Source of the DNA: Streptomyces sp. NBC_00663
Lineage (GTDB): Bacteria; Actinomycetota; Actinomycetes; Streptomycetales; Streptomycetaceae
Length of the DNA: 64,000 nt
Assembly: GCF_036226885.1 (NCBI RefSeq)
Contig: NZ_CP109027.1
Span: forward strand, 6,014,001 to 6,078,000
Direction: 5' to 3'
The notes below the pieces were generated by a model. The model was not told the origin of the DNA. It did not search any database and saw only the letters and a list, made by a program, of their open reading frames with translations. Numbering within the stretch: position 1 is the stretch's first letter; the number at the start of each line of letters is the position of its first letter. The translations under genes were made by a program, and so were the position numbers. Positions 1 through 7,410 of this stretch are shown here, piece after piece.

Positions 1-1
1 G

Positions 2-364
2 ACGGCATGTTGGTGCGCCGTGCTCTTCTTCGCGTCGGCGGGCGCGTCCAGCGCCTATCTGACGGTCTCCGAGATCTTCCCGATGGAGACCCGGGCGATG
101 TCCATCGCCTTCTTCTACGCCCTGGGCACGGCCGCGGGCGGCATCAGCGGCCCGATGCTGTTCGCCGACCTCACCGGCACGGGCAAGGTCGGCGACACGG
201 TCCTGGCCTTCCAGATCGGGGCGACGCTGATGTGCCTGGCGGGACTGGTGGCGGCGGCACTGGCGGTACGGGCGGAACGAAGGTCCCTGGAGGACGTGGC
301 CCGACCGCTCACGGCGGCGGGCCCAGGCACTTCTGCGCAGGCTGCGGGCGTTCGTGCCGCTTAG
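2..364 (+). CDS. MFS transporter, C-terminal fragment (cut by window edge)
   Basis: The frame is open from the first bases and stops with TAG at 362-364, so only about 120 C-terminal residues are visible. They contain hydrophobic segments typical of the last helices of a major facilitator, including SEIFPMETRAM followed by a Gly/Ala-rich helix, then a charged cytoplasmic tail (RAERRSLEDVARPL). SEIFP next to a charged loop is common in sugar-porter-like MFS proteins; the substrate cannot be read from this part. The last dozen residues (GTSAQAAGVRAA) are encoded by the first copy of a short repeat at 329-421, so the C-terminus looks remodelled. Confidence 0.8.
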   Translation, partial: TACWCAVLFFASAGASSAYLTVSEIFPMETRAMSIAFFYALGTAAGGISGPMLFADLTGTGKVGDTVLAFQIGATLMCLAGLVAAALAVRAERRSLEDVARPLTAAGPGTSAQAAGVRAA

Positions 365-421
365 GGCGGCGGGTTCGCGTACTTCTCCGCAACCTGCGGG
401 CAGTCGTGCCGCTGGGGCGGC
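329..421. repeat. Imperfect direct repeat, about 41 bp twice
   Basis: Copy 1 (329-370) and copy 2 (381-421) share a core starting ACTTCT and running through CTGCGGGC, TCGTGCCGCT and GGGCGGC, with roughly 36 of 42 positions alike and a start-to-start offset of 52 bp. Copy 1 provides the stop codon and final codons of the MFS gene. Similar G-rich elements are scattered in Streptomyces intergenic DNA; a role is unknown. Confidence 0.7.
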
Positions 422-495
422 ACGGGTGGGCGCAGGCGGTGCCCCGTTGGCGCCGGGCCGCGTGACCTGCCCCCGGCCACCCTGACGCCGGGCGT

Positions 496-1953
496 CTACT
501 CAGCGGCTTCGCGGCGACCCCGGTCCCGTCGGCGCAGCAGCAGCAACCCACCCGCGACGGCGGTCACCCCGGCGGCCGCACTCCAGCCGACCAGGTCATT
601 GGACCCCGTGGCGGCGAGGTCACCGTCCGCGGAGGGTGAGGCGGAGGCGGCGGTCTGCGGGCGCGGGTCCGAGGCGGCACCTGATGCCGACGGAGAGGGC
701 TCCGGCGAGGACTCAGTCGCTTTCTCCCGCGTGAACGCCAACGTCCCGAACCCCAACTGGTCGTACCCCCCACTGTTGGGCCCGTAGTCCCCGCCCCCAC
801 CCTCAGGCGCGGCCTTCGCGGCGATCCGCGTCAGATACGTCGCCGACACCCCCCGCCGCCTGGTGTAGTGGTTGGCGATCATCGCCCAGATGGGCCGCAT
901 CATGGCGGGGTCCACCCCGGCGGCCTCGCTGACGGTCTCCGCCCCCGACCACCCCGCCACGGCCCCCTTCCGCCGCGTGTTCGCGGTGAACGGCACCTCG
1001 CCACCCATGCTCCACTTCGCCACGTACTGCGCCCCCTTGAGGAACCGGCTGTCGTCATAGCCGTACAGATCGATCCCCTGGTTCCACGCCATCTCGCAGA
1101 ACGTGCCCATCAGCCCCACCCCGAGCAGCGCGTGCCCCTGATCCCGCCCGGCCTCCAGCCACTCGGCGAGCCCGTCGTCGTACACCACGGGTATGGCGTT
1201 CTTGACCGCCCCGAGCCCGACCCCACCCTTGAAGTACTCGACCGCACGCCCGACTTGAGCCTTGTCGTCGCAGAAGATGCCGGTGGCCAGGACACAGGCC
1301 ATGTTGGCGAGGTCCCAGTTGGTCCAGTAGTTGGAGTCGACGGCACCGTTGTGCCGGACGAGGAAGTCGTCGGCGAGCGTGCCGAAGACCTTGCTGAGCA
1401 TCTCCTGGAAGCGACCGAGGTCGAAGTCCCCGTGCCCGCGGACGAGTTCGGCGGCGTTCGCGAACTGGTAGCCGTACAGCCCCGACGCGAGGAACCGGTC
1501 CGCGCTCCCGGCGAGCTGCGTGAGCTTCCCCGACCAGGCGTTGAGGATCGCGACGGCGGTGTCGGCGTGGGCGGTCTCGCCGCTGACGTGGTAGCGAAGG
1601 GCGTTCTGGTAGGCGGCGTGGATGTCGTTGTAGAGGACCGTGTAGTTCTGCGGGCTGCCCGCACCCCGGTAGATCGTCGCCTGCGGATTCGGCGTCCAGC
1701 CGGCCTGCGCATGCCGGTTGGCGGTCAGCTTGGCGTACCCGGCGGTGTAGGGCGCGGCGCCCGCCTTCACCTTCGCCCGCATCCGGGCCAGGTCGGCGGA
1801 GGTGTGCAGCAGACCGGGGTGGGCGTAGCCGGAGCCGGCGGCACGCGCGGCCGGGGGAGCGAGAAGGGCCGTACCCGTCACGACACCGGCGGCTCCGGTT
1901 GCCTTGAGCAGGGTGCGGCGGCTGAACGGCGAAATCGAAGTCACGGGTGTCAT
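496..1953 (-). CDS. Alginate-lyase-family secreted protein with LAxTG wall anchor
   Basis: 485 aa, predicted surface polysaccharide lyase. The N-terminus has a twin-arginine-like signal (SRRTLLKATGAAG) followed by an Ala-rich cleavage region. The body (YAHPGLLHTSADLARMR, then NYWTNWDLANMACVLATGI) resembles the alpha-helical alginate-lyase family; the polymer substrate is not determined. A Ser/Pro/Ala linker precedes LAATG, a hydrophobic helix and RRRDRGRR, i.e. a class E sortase sorting signal; two sortase genes occur in this window (38056-38817 and 48985-49662). The start at ATG 1953 is chosen because the signal peptide begins there; in-frame sequence upstream is not protein-like. Transcribed divergently from the VOC gene. 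Confidence 0.85.
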   Translation of the reverse strand: MTPVTSISPFSRRTLLKATGAAGVVTGTALLAPPAARAAGSGYAHPGLLHTSADLARMRAKVKAGAAPYTAGYAKLTANRHAQAGWTPNPQATIYRGAGSPQNYTVLYNDIHAAYQNALRYHVSGETAHADTAVAILNAWSGKLTQLAGSADRFLASGLYGYQFANAAELVRGHGDFDLGRFQEMLSKVFGTLADDFLVRHNGAVDSNYWTNWDLANMACVLATGIFCDDKAQVGRAVEYFKGGVGLGAVKNAIPVVYDDGLAEWLEAGRDQGHALLGVGLMGTFCEMAWNQGIDLYGYDDSRFLKGAQYVAKWSMGGEVPFTANTRRKGAVAGWSGAETVSEAAGVDPAMMRPIWAMIANHYTRRRGVSATYLTRIAAKAAPEGGGGDYGPNSGGYDQLGFGTLAFTREKATESSPEPSPSASGAASDPRPQTAASASPSADGDLAATGSNDLVGWSAAAGVTAVAGGLLLLRRRDRGRREAAE

Positions 1954-2046
1954 TCCTCGCGTGCCGGTGGCTGGGGACGGAGGGGAGACGCGAGGGTGGG
2001 AGCACGGATAACAGAAAGTCCCGGACGACAGTGAGGAGCTACTGCC

Positions 2047-2406
2047 ATGACCGTCCGCCGGATCATGCCCGACTTTCAGGTCGAGTCGGAGGACGCGATG
2101 AAGGCGAGTTGCCGTTTCTACGGCCTCCTGGGCTTCCAGCAGGCCATGGACATGGGCTGGATCGTCACCCTCGCCTCCCCCGCCAACCCCACCGCCCAGA
2201 TCAGCTTCTTCACCGAGGAGCGCACGGCACCCGTCGTCCCCGACCTGAGCGTCGAGGTCGAGGACGTGGACGCGGTGTACGCGCAGGTGGTGGCGTCGGG
2301 TGCGGAGGTCGTACGGGAGCTGCGGGACGAGGAGTGGGGCGTACGACGGTTCTTCGTACGGGACCCGAACGGCCGGGTGGTGAATGTGCTGACGCACCGA
2401 AGCTAG
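2047..2406 (+). CDS. VOC (glyoxalase/bleomycin-resistance fold) protein
   Basis: 119 aa, the normal length for a single vicinal-oxygen-chelate protein. It has the paired beta-alpha-beta pattern: a first half with FYGLLGFQQ and a second half ending VRRFFVRDPNGRVVNVLTH, where DPNG is the usual VOC turn. No residue pattern fixes a substrate; such proteins act as small-molecule binders, resistance proteins or metal-dependent lyases. GAGGAG lies about 10 bp before the ATG. The stop overlaps that of the convergent downstream gene by four bases (CTAG). Confidence 0.8.
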   Translation: MTVRRIMPDFQVESEDAMKASCRFYGLLGFQQAMDMGWIVTLASPANPTAQISFFTEERTAPVVPDLSVEVEDVDAVYAQVVASGAEVVRELRDEEWGVRRFFVRDPNGRVVNVLTHRS

Positions 2407-3086
2407 CTGTGCCGGGGCGTGGGCTCCCAGTCCGCGCGGTACTCGACATGCATCAGCGGCATCGACCGCTCCAACAGCCCCGACCCCGGATGCAGTTCGG
2501 CACACACGTGCCCGTCCCGGCCGGGCCCGGTGTCGGCGAGGTCGAAGAAGTCCGCGGCGGCGTCGGCGAAGGGCAGCGCACTGCCGCTGAGTACGAGGGT
2601 GTCGGCGGCGGTGGCGAGACGGATCCGGTCGCGGAACCCGGCGTGGTGGGCGCCGGGGACGGCCTGGTCGAGGGCCTGGTTGTTGGCCTGGTCGCGGGGG
2701 AGGGAGAAATCGGCCCGCCGGAACTCGACGGTGTGCGTCCTGCCGTTGTGCCGCCCCACCCGCCCCCGCACGTCCTTCCACCGGGACGCCGGGAACTGGA
2801 GGGAGTGGTGCAGCAGAAGCAGGTCACGGGCGCGATACGGCTCGGGAAGGGGAGTGTCGGCAGGGCGCTCATCGCGCTGCCGCAGCGGCAGATGGACGAG
2901 TGAGCGCGGCGATCGCGCGGCCAGCAGCCAGGCCGCGGCCAGCTCGGCGGCGGCACTCCGGTCCACCCACAGACTCAGCCAGTGCTCACTGTCGTAGCAG
3001 AGCGCGCGCCGCAGCCCGTCGACGCGCAGCACCCGGTACTCCTGCGCCCCGAGCCGCACCCGATGCTCGGTGACCCCGAGTCGCAC
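2403..3086 (-). CDS. Hypothetical protein, 227 aa
   Basis: I do not recognise the family. The protein is soluble, rich in Arg, Ala and Leu, with no signal peptide or membrane helix. It has a repeated YRVLRVDG-like beta segment at the N-terminus, WLSLWVD near residue 40 and an acidic/aromatic C-terminus (MPLMHVEYRADWEP). Codon use is typical of the host. It converges on the VOC gene with overlapping stop codons and is followed downstream of its start by the small membrane-protein gene on the same strand. Confidence 0.65.
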   Translation of the reverse strand: MRLGVTEHRVRLGAQEYRVLRVDGLRRALCYDSEHWLSLWVDRSAAAELAAAWLLAARSPRSLVHLPLRQRDERPADTPLPEPYRARDLLLLHHSLQFPASRWKDVRGRVGRHNGRTHTVEFRRADFSLPRDQANNQALDQAVPGAHHAGFRDRIRLATAADTLVLSGSALPFADAAADFFDLADTGPGRDGHVCAELHPGSGLLERSMPLMHVEYRADWEPTPRHS

Positions 3087-3110
3087 CCCCGTTTCCCTCT
3101 CAGCTTCTTC

Positions 3111-3413
3111 TCAGCCCTGCCGGTCCGCCACCGCCCAGGACGCGAGTGCGACGGCCCCCGCCATCCCGAACACGGCGGGCCAGGCGCCCACCTTCTTGGC
3201 CAGCGGATGCGACCCGGCGAACGCGGCGACGTACGCGGCCGTCAGCGCCCCGGCCGCCTTCCCGCCGGCCTGCTGCCGCCACTGTGTCGCCGCGGCTGCC
3301 CCGGCCACGGCCAGCACGGCCCCGCCGAGCTGCCGCTTCCTGGTCCAACGGGCCACGCCGTACCCACCGACGAGCCCACTCGCCGCGACGACCGCGCTGG
3401 GGACCTTGGCCAT
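3111..3413 (-). CDS. Small membrane-associated protein, 100 aa
   Basis: Starts at ATG 3413 with an AGGAGG ribosome site about 6 bp upstream, which fixes the start against a much longer open frame. The sequence shows two or three hydrophobic Ala/Gly-rich stretches (VPSAVVAASGLVGGYG, GAVLAVAGAAAA and a C-terminal VFGMAGAVALASWAV) with basic residues between them, so a small inner-membrane protein is likely. No function is evident. It is divergent from the heat-shock gene and shares its upstream region. Confidence 0.65.
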   Translation of the reverse strand: MAKVPSAVVAASGLVGGYGVARWTRKRQLGGAVLAVAGAAAATQWRQQAGGKAAGALTAAYVAAFAGSHPLAKKVGAWPAVFGMAGAVALASWAVADRQG

Positions 3414-3474
3414 GCCTGCCTCCTGGTGATTGTTTCCGCCCCCGAGGCTAACTCCGGCACCGTGAGGCGACCCG

Positions 3475-3518
3475 AACCTGAGTCGAGGCTTGTCAGGTTT
3501 CCTCCTTCGAGCTATATA
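3475..3518 (+). promoter_or_regulatory. Strong sigma-70-type promoter with overlapping inverted repeat
   Basis: TTGTCA (3490-3495) and TATATA (3513-3518) are separated by 17 bp, an unusually close match to the HrdB consensus. A perfect 7-bp inverted repeat, AACCTGA (3475-3481) and TCAGGTT (3493-3499), overlaps the -35 box, as expected for a repressor site. It is neither the HAIR nor the CIRCE sequence, and I do not see the TGTC/GACA operator I associate with RheA. Confidence 0.6.
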
Positions 3519-3566
3519 AGAAGACGTAAGGGCATCGCACCCAGTTCCTGAGGAGAGGAGTGACCC

Positions 3567-3992
3567 GTGATGCTCATGCGTACCGACCCCTTCCGCGAAT
3601 TCGACCGCCTCGCGCAGCAGGTCTTCGGCGCCACCCGTCCGGCCGCGATGCCGATGGACGCCTACCGTTCCGGGGACGACTTCGTCGTCCACTTCGACCT
3701 GCCCGGCATCGACCCCGAGACGATCGATCTGGACGTCGAACGCAACGTCCTGAACGTCCGCGCCGAGCGCCGTTCCCCCGCCCCCGAGGGCGCGGAGCCC
3801 ATCGTCGCCGAACGCCCCACCGGCACCTTCACCCGCCAGCTCTTCCTCGGCGACACCCTCGACACGGAACGCATCGACGCCTCGTACGAGGCCGGCGTCC
3901 TGACCCTGCGCATCCCCGTGGCGGAGCAGGCCAAGCCGCGCCGCATCCAGATCACGGGCGGCAACGGCGGACGCAGGCAGCTGAGCAGTTGA
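3567..3992 (+). CDS. Hsp20/alpha-crystallin family small heat-shock protein
   Basis: About 141 aa, the usual size for actinobacterial Hsp18-type holdases that keep unfolding proteins soluble in the cytoplasm. The alpha-crystallin domain runs from about residue 33 (DAYRSGDDFVVHFDLPGI) to the GVLTLRIPV strand near residue 120, where GxLTLxxP is the family signature; a short basic tail follows. The start may be GTG 3567 or ATG 3570; AGGAGAGGAG lies at 3551-3560. It has its own strong promoter with an operator-like repeat, and is followed by a DUF2267 gene in the same direction, a pairing I have seen often. Confidence 0.92.
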   Translation: MMLMRTDPFREFDRLAQQVFGATRPAAMPMDAYRSGDDFVVHFDLPGIDPETIDLDVERNVLNVRAERRSPAPEGAEPIVAERPTGTFTRQLFLGDTLDTERIDASYEAGVLTLRIPVAEQAKPRRIQITGGNGGRRQLSS

Positions 3993-4041
3993 GCGCGCCC
4001 GCCCGCACGGGCGCACGACCAGGACCAGGAGGAAACATCCG

Positions 4042-4449
4042 GTGGTGAAGAGAAGCTGGGCCGAACTGGTGGACGCGGTGCGGGAGTCGGGCCAGTACCC
4101 GACCCGCACCGAGGCGGAACGCGTCACCCGCGTCGTCCTGTCCGCCCTCGGCGGCCACGTCACCGGCGACGAACGCGTGGCCCTCGCCAGGGCGCTGCCC
4201 GAGCAGGCGGCACGCGTCGTCGCCGCCCAGATCCCGGCGACCCGCCCCCTGACGGCGGCGGAGTTCGTGGAATCGGTGGCGGCCCGTATCGAGGGCGCGA
4301 CGACGGCGACGGCCCGCTGGGACGTCAGCTCGGTCCTGAGCACACTCCCGCGCTGGGCGGGCGACGCGCTGGTGGACCGCATCCTGTCCCAACTCCCGCA
4401 GGGATACGCGCTGTTGTTCGGCAGGGCGGAGCTGATGCCGACAGCGTGA
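4042..4449 (+). CDS. DUF2267 domain protein
   Basis: 135 aa. The two-lobed helical pattern fits DUF2267: a first part around YPTRTEAERVTRVVLSALGGHVTGDERVALARALP and a second around LTAAEFVESVAARI with FLSTLP-like VLSTLPRWAGDALVDRILSQLP. The biochemical role of the family is unknown; genes of this type sit near stress-response genes, which agrees with the Hsp20 gene 50 bp upstream. AGGAGG lies about 8 bp before the GTG start. It may be co-transcribed with the Hsp20 gene, since no terminator separates them. Confidence 0.8.
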   Translation: MVKRSWAELVDAVRESGQYPTRTEAERVTRVVLSALGGHVTGDERVALARALPEQAARVVAAQIPATRPLTAAEFVESVAARIEGATTATARWDVSSVLSTLPRWAGDALVDRILSQLPQGYALLFGRAELMPTA

Positions 4450-4455
4450 GCGCCC

Positions 4456-4959
4456 CTACCGGGCTTCGCCCGCACGGTTTTCGTGCCGGGTGCGGGCACG
4501 CATCTCCGAGACGTACCCCGCGCCGATGACGCACCCGGCGCCGGCGAGGGCGAAGCCCACGAGGGCCGGGTTCAGATACCCCGGCACGTCCCCGTTGTCG
4601 TACCTCCCGCCGTCGCTCGTCTCGCACACGAACCCCAGCGGGAGGTACGACACCGAGTAGTCGACGATCTCGACGCCGCGCTGGTGCCGCTCCCACCAGC
4701 CCGCCGTACGACAGGACTGCGGCGGCGCCGAATCCGTACCGCCGTCCTCAGCAGTCATGAGGGCCCCGACGACGATCAACAGCCCCCACGCACAGAGCGC
4801 CGCGGCCACGGCACCGGCCAAGGCGCCGAGCCCCCGGAGAAGGGTCGGCAGCTCGGCCCGCCGTACCCCCCGCTCGGCGATCCGCCCGCCCCCGTACCCG
4901 GCGAGCGCGAAGGCGACGACCGCCGCGACGACGACGAACAGCAGATTCAGCAGTGCCAT
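4456..4959 (-). CDS. Hypothetical membrane protein, 167 aa
   Basis: Predicted three- or four-helix membrane protein: helix 1 at residues 1-22 (MALLNLLFVVVAAVVAFAL), helix 2 near 45-70 (LGALAGAVAAALCAWGLLIVVGAL), an exported loop with two cysteines (SCRTAGWW and FVCETSDGG) that could form a disulphide, and a last helix near 135-155. ATG 4959 is used because the first helix begins directly there. I do not recognise a family. It converges on the DUF2267 gene with a 6-bp gap. Confidence 0.65.
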   Translation of the reverse strand: MALLNLLFVVVAAVVAFALAGYGGGRIAERGVRRAELPTLLRGLGALAGAVAAALCAWGLLIVVGALMTAEDGGTDSAPPQSCRTAGWWERHQRGVEIVDYSVSYLPLGFVCETSDGGRYDNGDVPGYLNPALVGFALAGAGCVIGAGYVSEMRARTRHENRAGEAR

Positions 4960-5073
4960 CACGCGCCCCTTGTTGTGATCGACTGACAGACAGCCGAGTC
5001 CAGCAGCGCCGTCCGTGTACGGCAGTGGCGGAGCCCACAGTTCCGGCAACAGGACGGCTACAGGGGGCGCCAC

Positions 5074-5886
5074 ATGAACCACGCGACGATGCAGGACGGC
5101 ACGAGCATCACGTACCGGGACGAGCCGCCACCCTTGTCTCATTCTCCTGATCAACCCCGCACGATCCTGCTCCTGCACGGCCTCGCGGGACACCTGGGCG
5201 AGTGGGACGCCCTGACACCGGGCCTGCTGACCGCCGGCTTCCGTGTGGTGTCGTACGACGCACGCGGCCACGGCGCGAGCACCCGCCGCCCGCCTACGGT
5301 GAGCAGGGCGGCGCATGTCGCGGACGCGCGGACGTTGATCCAGGAGCTCGGGCTGAGCCGCGTGACAGTGCTCGGCCAGTCCATGGGCGGCAACACGGCG
5401 ATGCTGCTGGCGTCGGCGCACCCGGAGCTGGTGGCGTCCCTGATCCTGGTGGAGGCGGGCCCGGGAGGCCCGAACCCGGCCGTCCCGACGCAGATAGCCG
5501 ACTGGCTGGACAGCTGGCCGACGCCCTTCACATCCGTGGCGCAGGCGGAGACCTTCCTGGGCCACGAGGCATGGGCGAGGGGCCTGGAGGAGCGGCCGGA
5601 CGGCTGGCACCCCCGCTTCGACCGGGACACGATGATCGCCACGATCACGGAGCTGACAGCGCGGGCGTACTGGCCGGAATGGGAGCGGCTGGCCTGCCCG
5701 ACGCTGGTGGTGAGAGGCGGAAAGGGAGCGCTGTCGGCGGAGGAGGCGGCGGAGATGCTGAGACGCCGCGCGAGGGGGACCCGGGTGGTGGTGATCCGGG
5801 ATGCGGGTCATGACGTCCACCTGGACCGCCCGGATGATCTGCTGGCGACCATCACGGGGCCGGACGCGCGACGGCCGACGCGATGA
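5074..5886 (+). CDS. Alpha/beta-fold hydrolase
   Basis: 270 aa, typical for the family. Visible are the oxyanion-hole HG (LLLHGLAGH), the nucleophile elbow GQSMGG near residue 107, a cap region rich in Trp (WLDSWPTPF to PEWERL) and the catalytic His in DAGHDVHLD near the C-terminus; the acid is probably in the GGKGALSAEE segment. It could be an esterase, lactonase or haloperoxidase-like enzyme; the substrate is not readable. It is monocistronic and converges on the cyclophilin gene. Confidence 0.88.
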   Translation: MNHATMQDGTSITYRDEPPPLSHSPDQPRTILLLHGLAGHLGEWDALTPGLLTAGFRVVSYDARGHGASTRRPPTVSRAAHVADARTLIQELGLSRVTVLGQSMGGNTAMLLASAHPELVASLILVEAGPGGPNPAVPTQIADWLDSWPTPFTSVAQAETFLGHEAWARGLEERPDGWHPRFDRDTMIATITELTARAYWPEWERLACPTLVVRGGKGALSAEEAAEMLRRRARGTRVVVIRDAGHDVHLDRPDDLLATITGPDARRPTR

Positions 5887-5933
5887 CGCACGCGCCGGCC
5901 GTTCACGACTGGGGTACCGCGGTGGGGCAGCTG

Positions 5934-6431
5934 TCAGAGCTGGCCGGACTCGGCGATGGTGATCTTCGCCGAGGTCCTGCCGTTGCCCGAGCCGAGCGCC
6001 TCGATCTTCTTGACGAGCTTCATGCTGTCCTCGTCGGCGACCTCGCCGAACACCACGTGCTTGCCGTCCAGCCAGCCCGTCACGATCGTCGTGATGAAGA
6101 ACTGCGAGCCGTTCGTGTTCGGCCCGGCGTTGGCCATCGAGAGCAGGCCCGGACGATCGTGCTTGAGCTTGAAGTTCTCGTCGGCGAACTTCTCCCCGTA
6201 GATGCTCTTGCCGCCGGTGCCGTTACCCGCGGTGAAGTCACCGCCCTGCAGCATGAACTCCGGGATGACCCGGTGGAAGGACGAACCGGCGTAGCCGAAG
6301 CCCTTCTCGCCGGTGGCGAGGGCACGGAAGTTCTCGGCCGTCTTCGGGACGACGTCGTCGAAGAGGTTGAAGTTGATACGGCCGGCGGGCTCGTCGTTGA
6401 TGGTGATGTCGAAGTAGACCTTGGTTGTCAT
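5934..6431 (-). CDS. Cyclophilin-type peptidyl-prolyl cis-trans isomerase
   Basis: 165 aa, a complete single-domain cytosolic cyclophilin. Active-site signatures are intact: FHRVIPEFMLQGGDF (catalytic Arg, Phe, Met, Gln), NGSQFFI and GWLDGKHVVFGEV (Trp and His of the cyclosporin pocket). No signal peptide is present, so it acts as a general folding catalyst in the cytoplasm. ATG 6431 is chosen because MTTKVYFDITIND is the usual start of actinobacterial homologues; the longer frame upstream is not conserved-looking. Confidence 0.95.
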   Translation of the reverse strand: MTTKVYFDITINDEPAGRINFNLFDDVVPKTAENFRALATGEKGFGYAGSSFHRVIPEFMLQGGDFTAGNGTGGKSIYGEKFADENFKLKHDRPGLLSMANAGPNTNGSQFFITTIVTGWLDGKHVVFGEVADEDSMKLVKKIEALGSGNGRTSAKITIAESGQL

Positions 6432-6532
6432 GGTTCTATCCTGCACCCTCGGCCTTGAGCTGCCGCAATCGTGGGGGTCGGGTGTAGCGGTTCCGTGTCG
6501 GGTGCCGCAGCTCACCCAAGTTGTTCCGCTCG

Positions 6533-6820
6533 TCACTCAGCGGGGACGCCGTCGTCAGGAGTGACCGCGACGATGGCCACGGTGGGAGGCGGCGGAGCTG
6601 GTGTGTACACGTACGCCACCGCGAGCCCTGGAACTCCGTCCCGGGGCTCGATCCGCGTCTTGCGGACTTCTGTGCCACCCGGGCGGGGCGGTCCGAGCAG
6701 GACTCCGAGCCTGGGTAGCTGTTCCAGCTCCTGTCGGAGTTGCTCCAGCGCTTGCTCGGCTCCGAGCGCTTTCGCTCGATCTGCCGCCCGCACTGTCACG
6801 GCCGCGATCACCCCGCTCAC
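6533..6820 (-). CDS. Small hypothetical protein, possible RelE/ParE-like toxin
   Basis: 95 aa. The N-terminus is a charged helix (DRAKALGAEQALEQLRQELEQLP) and the C-terminus two beta strands (GLAVAYVYTPAP and TVAIVAVTP), an order reminiscent of small RelE-like proteins, but the similarity is structural guesswork. GTG 6820 overlaps the stop of the upstream gene by four bases, so the pair is translationally coupled, as in toxin-antitoxin operons where the antitoxin-like gene comes first. Confidence 0.55.
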   Translation of the reverse strand: MSGVIAAVTVRAADRAKALGAEQALEQLRQELEQLPRLGVLLGPPRPGGTEVRKTRIEPRDGVPGLAVAYVYTPAPPPPTVAIVAVTPDDGVPAE

Positions 6821-7113
6821 CGGTCTTGCTCTTCCTGCTTCAGGCGAGCCGCGAGGTCGATGCCCTCCTGCACGGCGATGTCGAAGTGGGGATCCTGGTA
6901 GAGGCGGATCCTGCCTCTGTAGTCGACAATCACCGCGGCGACAGCGTTGAGGTCGGTCTCGGATGACGCCTCCAGCGCACGCTGAAGATCCGCTTCGAAC
7001 GACTCCCGGTCGCCCGGAAAGCCATGCCCGGATCGGAGAGCAGCCCGAATGTCACCGATGGTCTTCAACGGCAGTGCCGCGGGCCCGGGTGTCTCCTCGT
7101 ACTGTGCGCTCAC
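6817..7113 (-). CDS. DUF6247-like small protein, possible antitoxin partner
   Basis: 98 aa. The central segment (IGDIRAALRSG, then RESFEADLQRALEASSETDLNAVAAVIVDYRGRIRL) resembles what I recall of the DUF6247 family, short acidic actinobacterial proteins often encoded next to RelE-like toxins. No DNA-binding motif is obvious. It ends in a charged helix (ARLKQEEQDR). It precedes and overlaps the 95-aa gene. Family assignment is from memory and needs a profile search. Confidence 0.55.
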   Translation of the reverse strand: MSAQYEETPGPAALPLKTIGDIRAALRSGHGFPGDRESFEADLQRALEASSETDLNAVAAVIVDYRGRIRLYQDPHFDIAVQEGIDLAARLKQEEQDR

Positions 7114-7206
7114 GATCGTCAGCTCCTTGCTGTCTGCGGTCCTAGGAGGAGTCTGCTACAGCGGAATGGAGGCCGCCGAGGAAACTCCCGGGCCATGCGC
7201 CAAAGA

Positions 7207-7410
7207 TCAAGGCCTCGGGACATTGCGCAAGAAGGCGTGCCAGGCCGTACCACCGAGCGCGATGACGGGCCCGGCCGCGCACTTGGAGTCCCGCACGAGT
7301 ACTTCGTCGACGGCCAACGCGCATTCGATGCACTCGCCTCCGGCGCCGTTGCTGTACGTCGACCTGAACCACACGGGGTGGTGTTTGCCCGCGTCACCTG
7401 CAATGCTCAC
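7207..7410 (-). CDS. DUF397 domain protein
   Basis: 67 aa. It shows the DUF397 pattern: WFRSTYSNGAGGECIECAL (the W-x-S-S-x-S...G-x-C-x-E core), VRDSK and a C-terminal WHAFL helix. In Streptomyces these small proteins pair with Scr1-type XRE regulators and probably modulate them as antitoxin/partner proteins. Its start overlaps the stop of the XRE gene upstream by four bases, matching the usual pair. Confidence 0.85.
   Translation of the reverse strand: MSIAGDAGKHHPVWFRSTYSNGAGGECIECALAVDEVLVRDSKCAAGPVIALGGTAWHAFLRNVPRP

Noticed and set aside
868..2034. 388-codon plus-strand frame opposite the alginate-lyase-like gene
   Set aside because: No domain, biased composition, and the opposite strand has a signal peptide, body and sorting signal.
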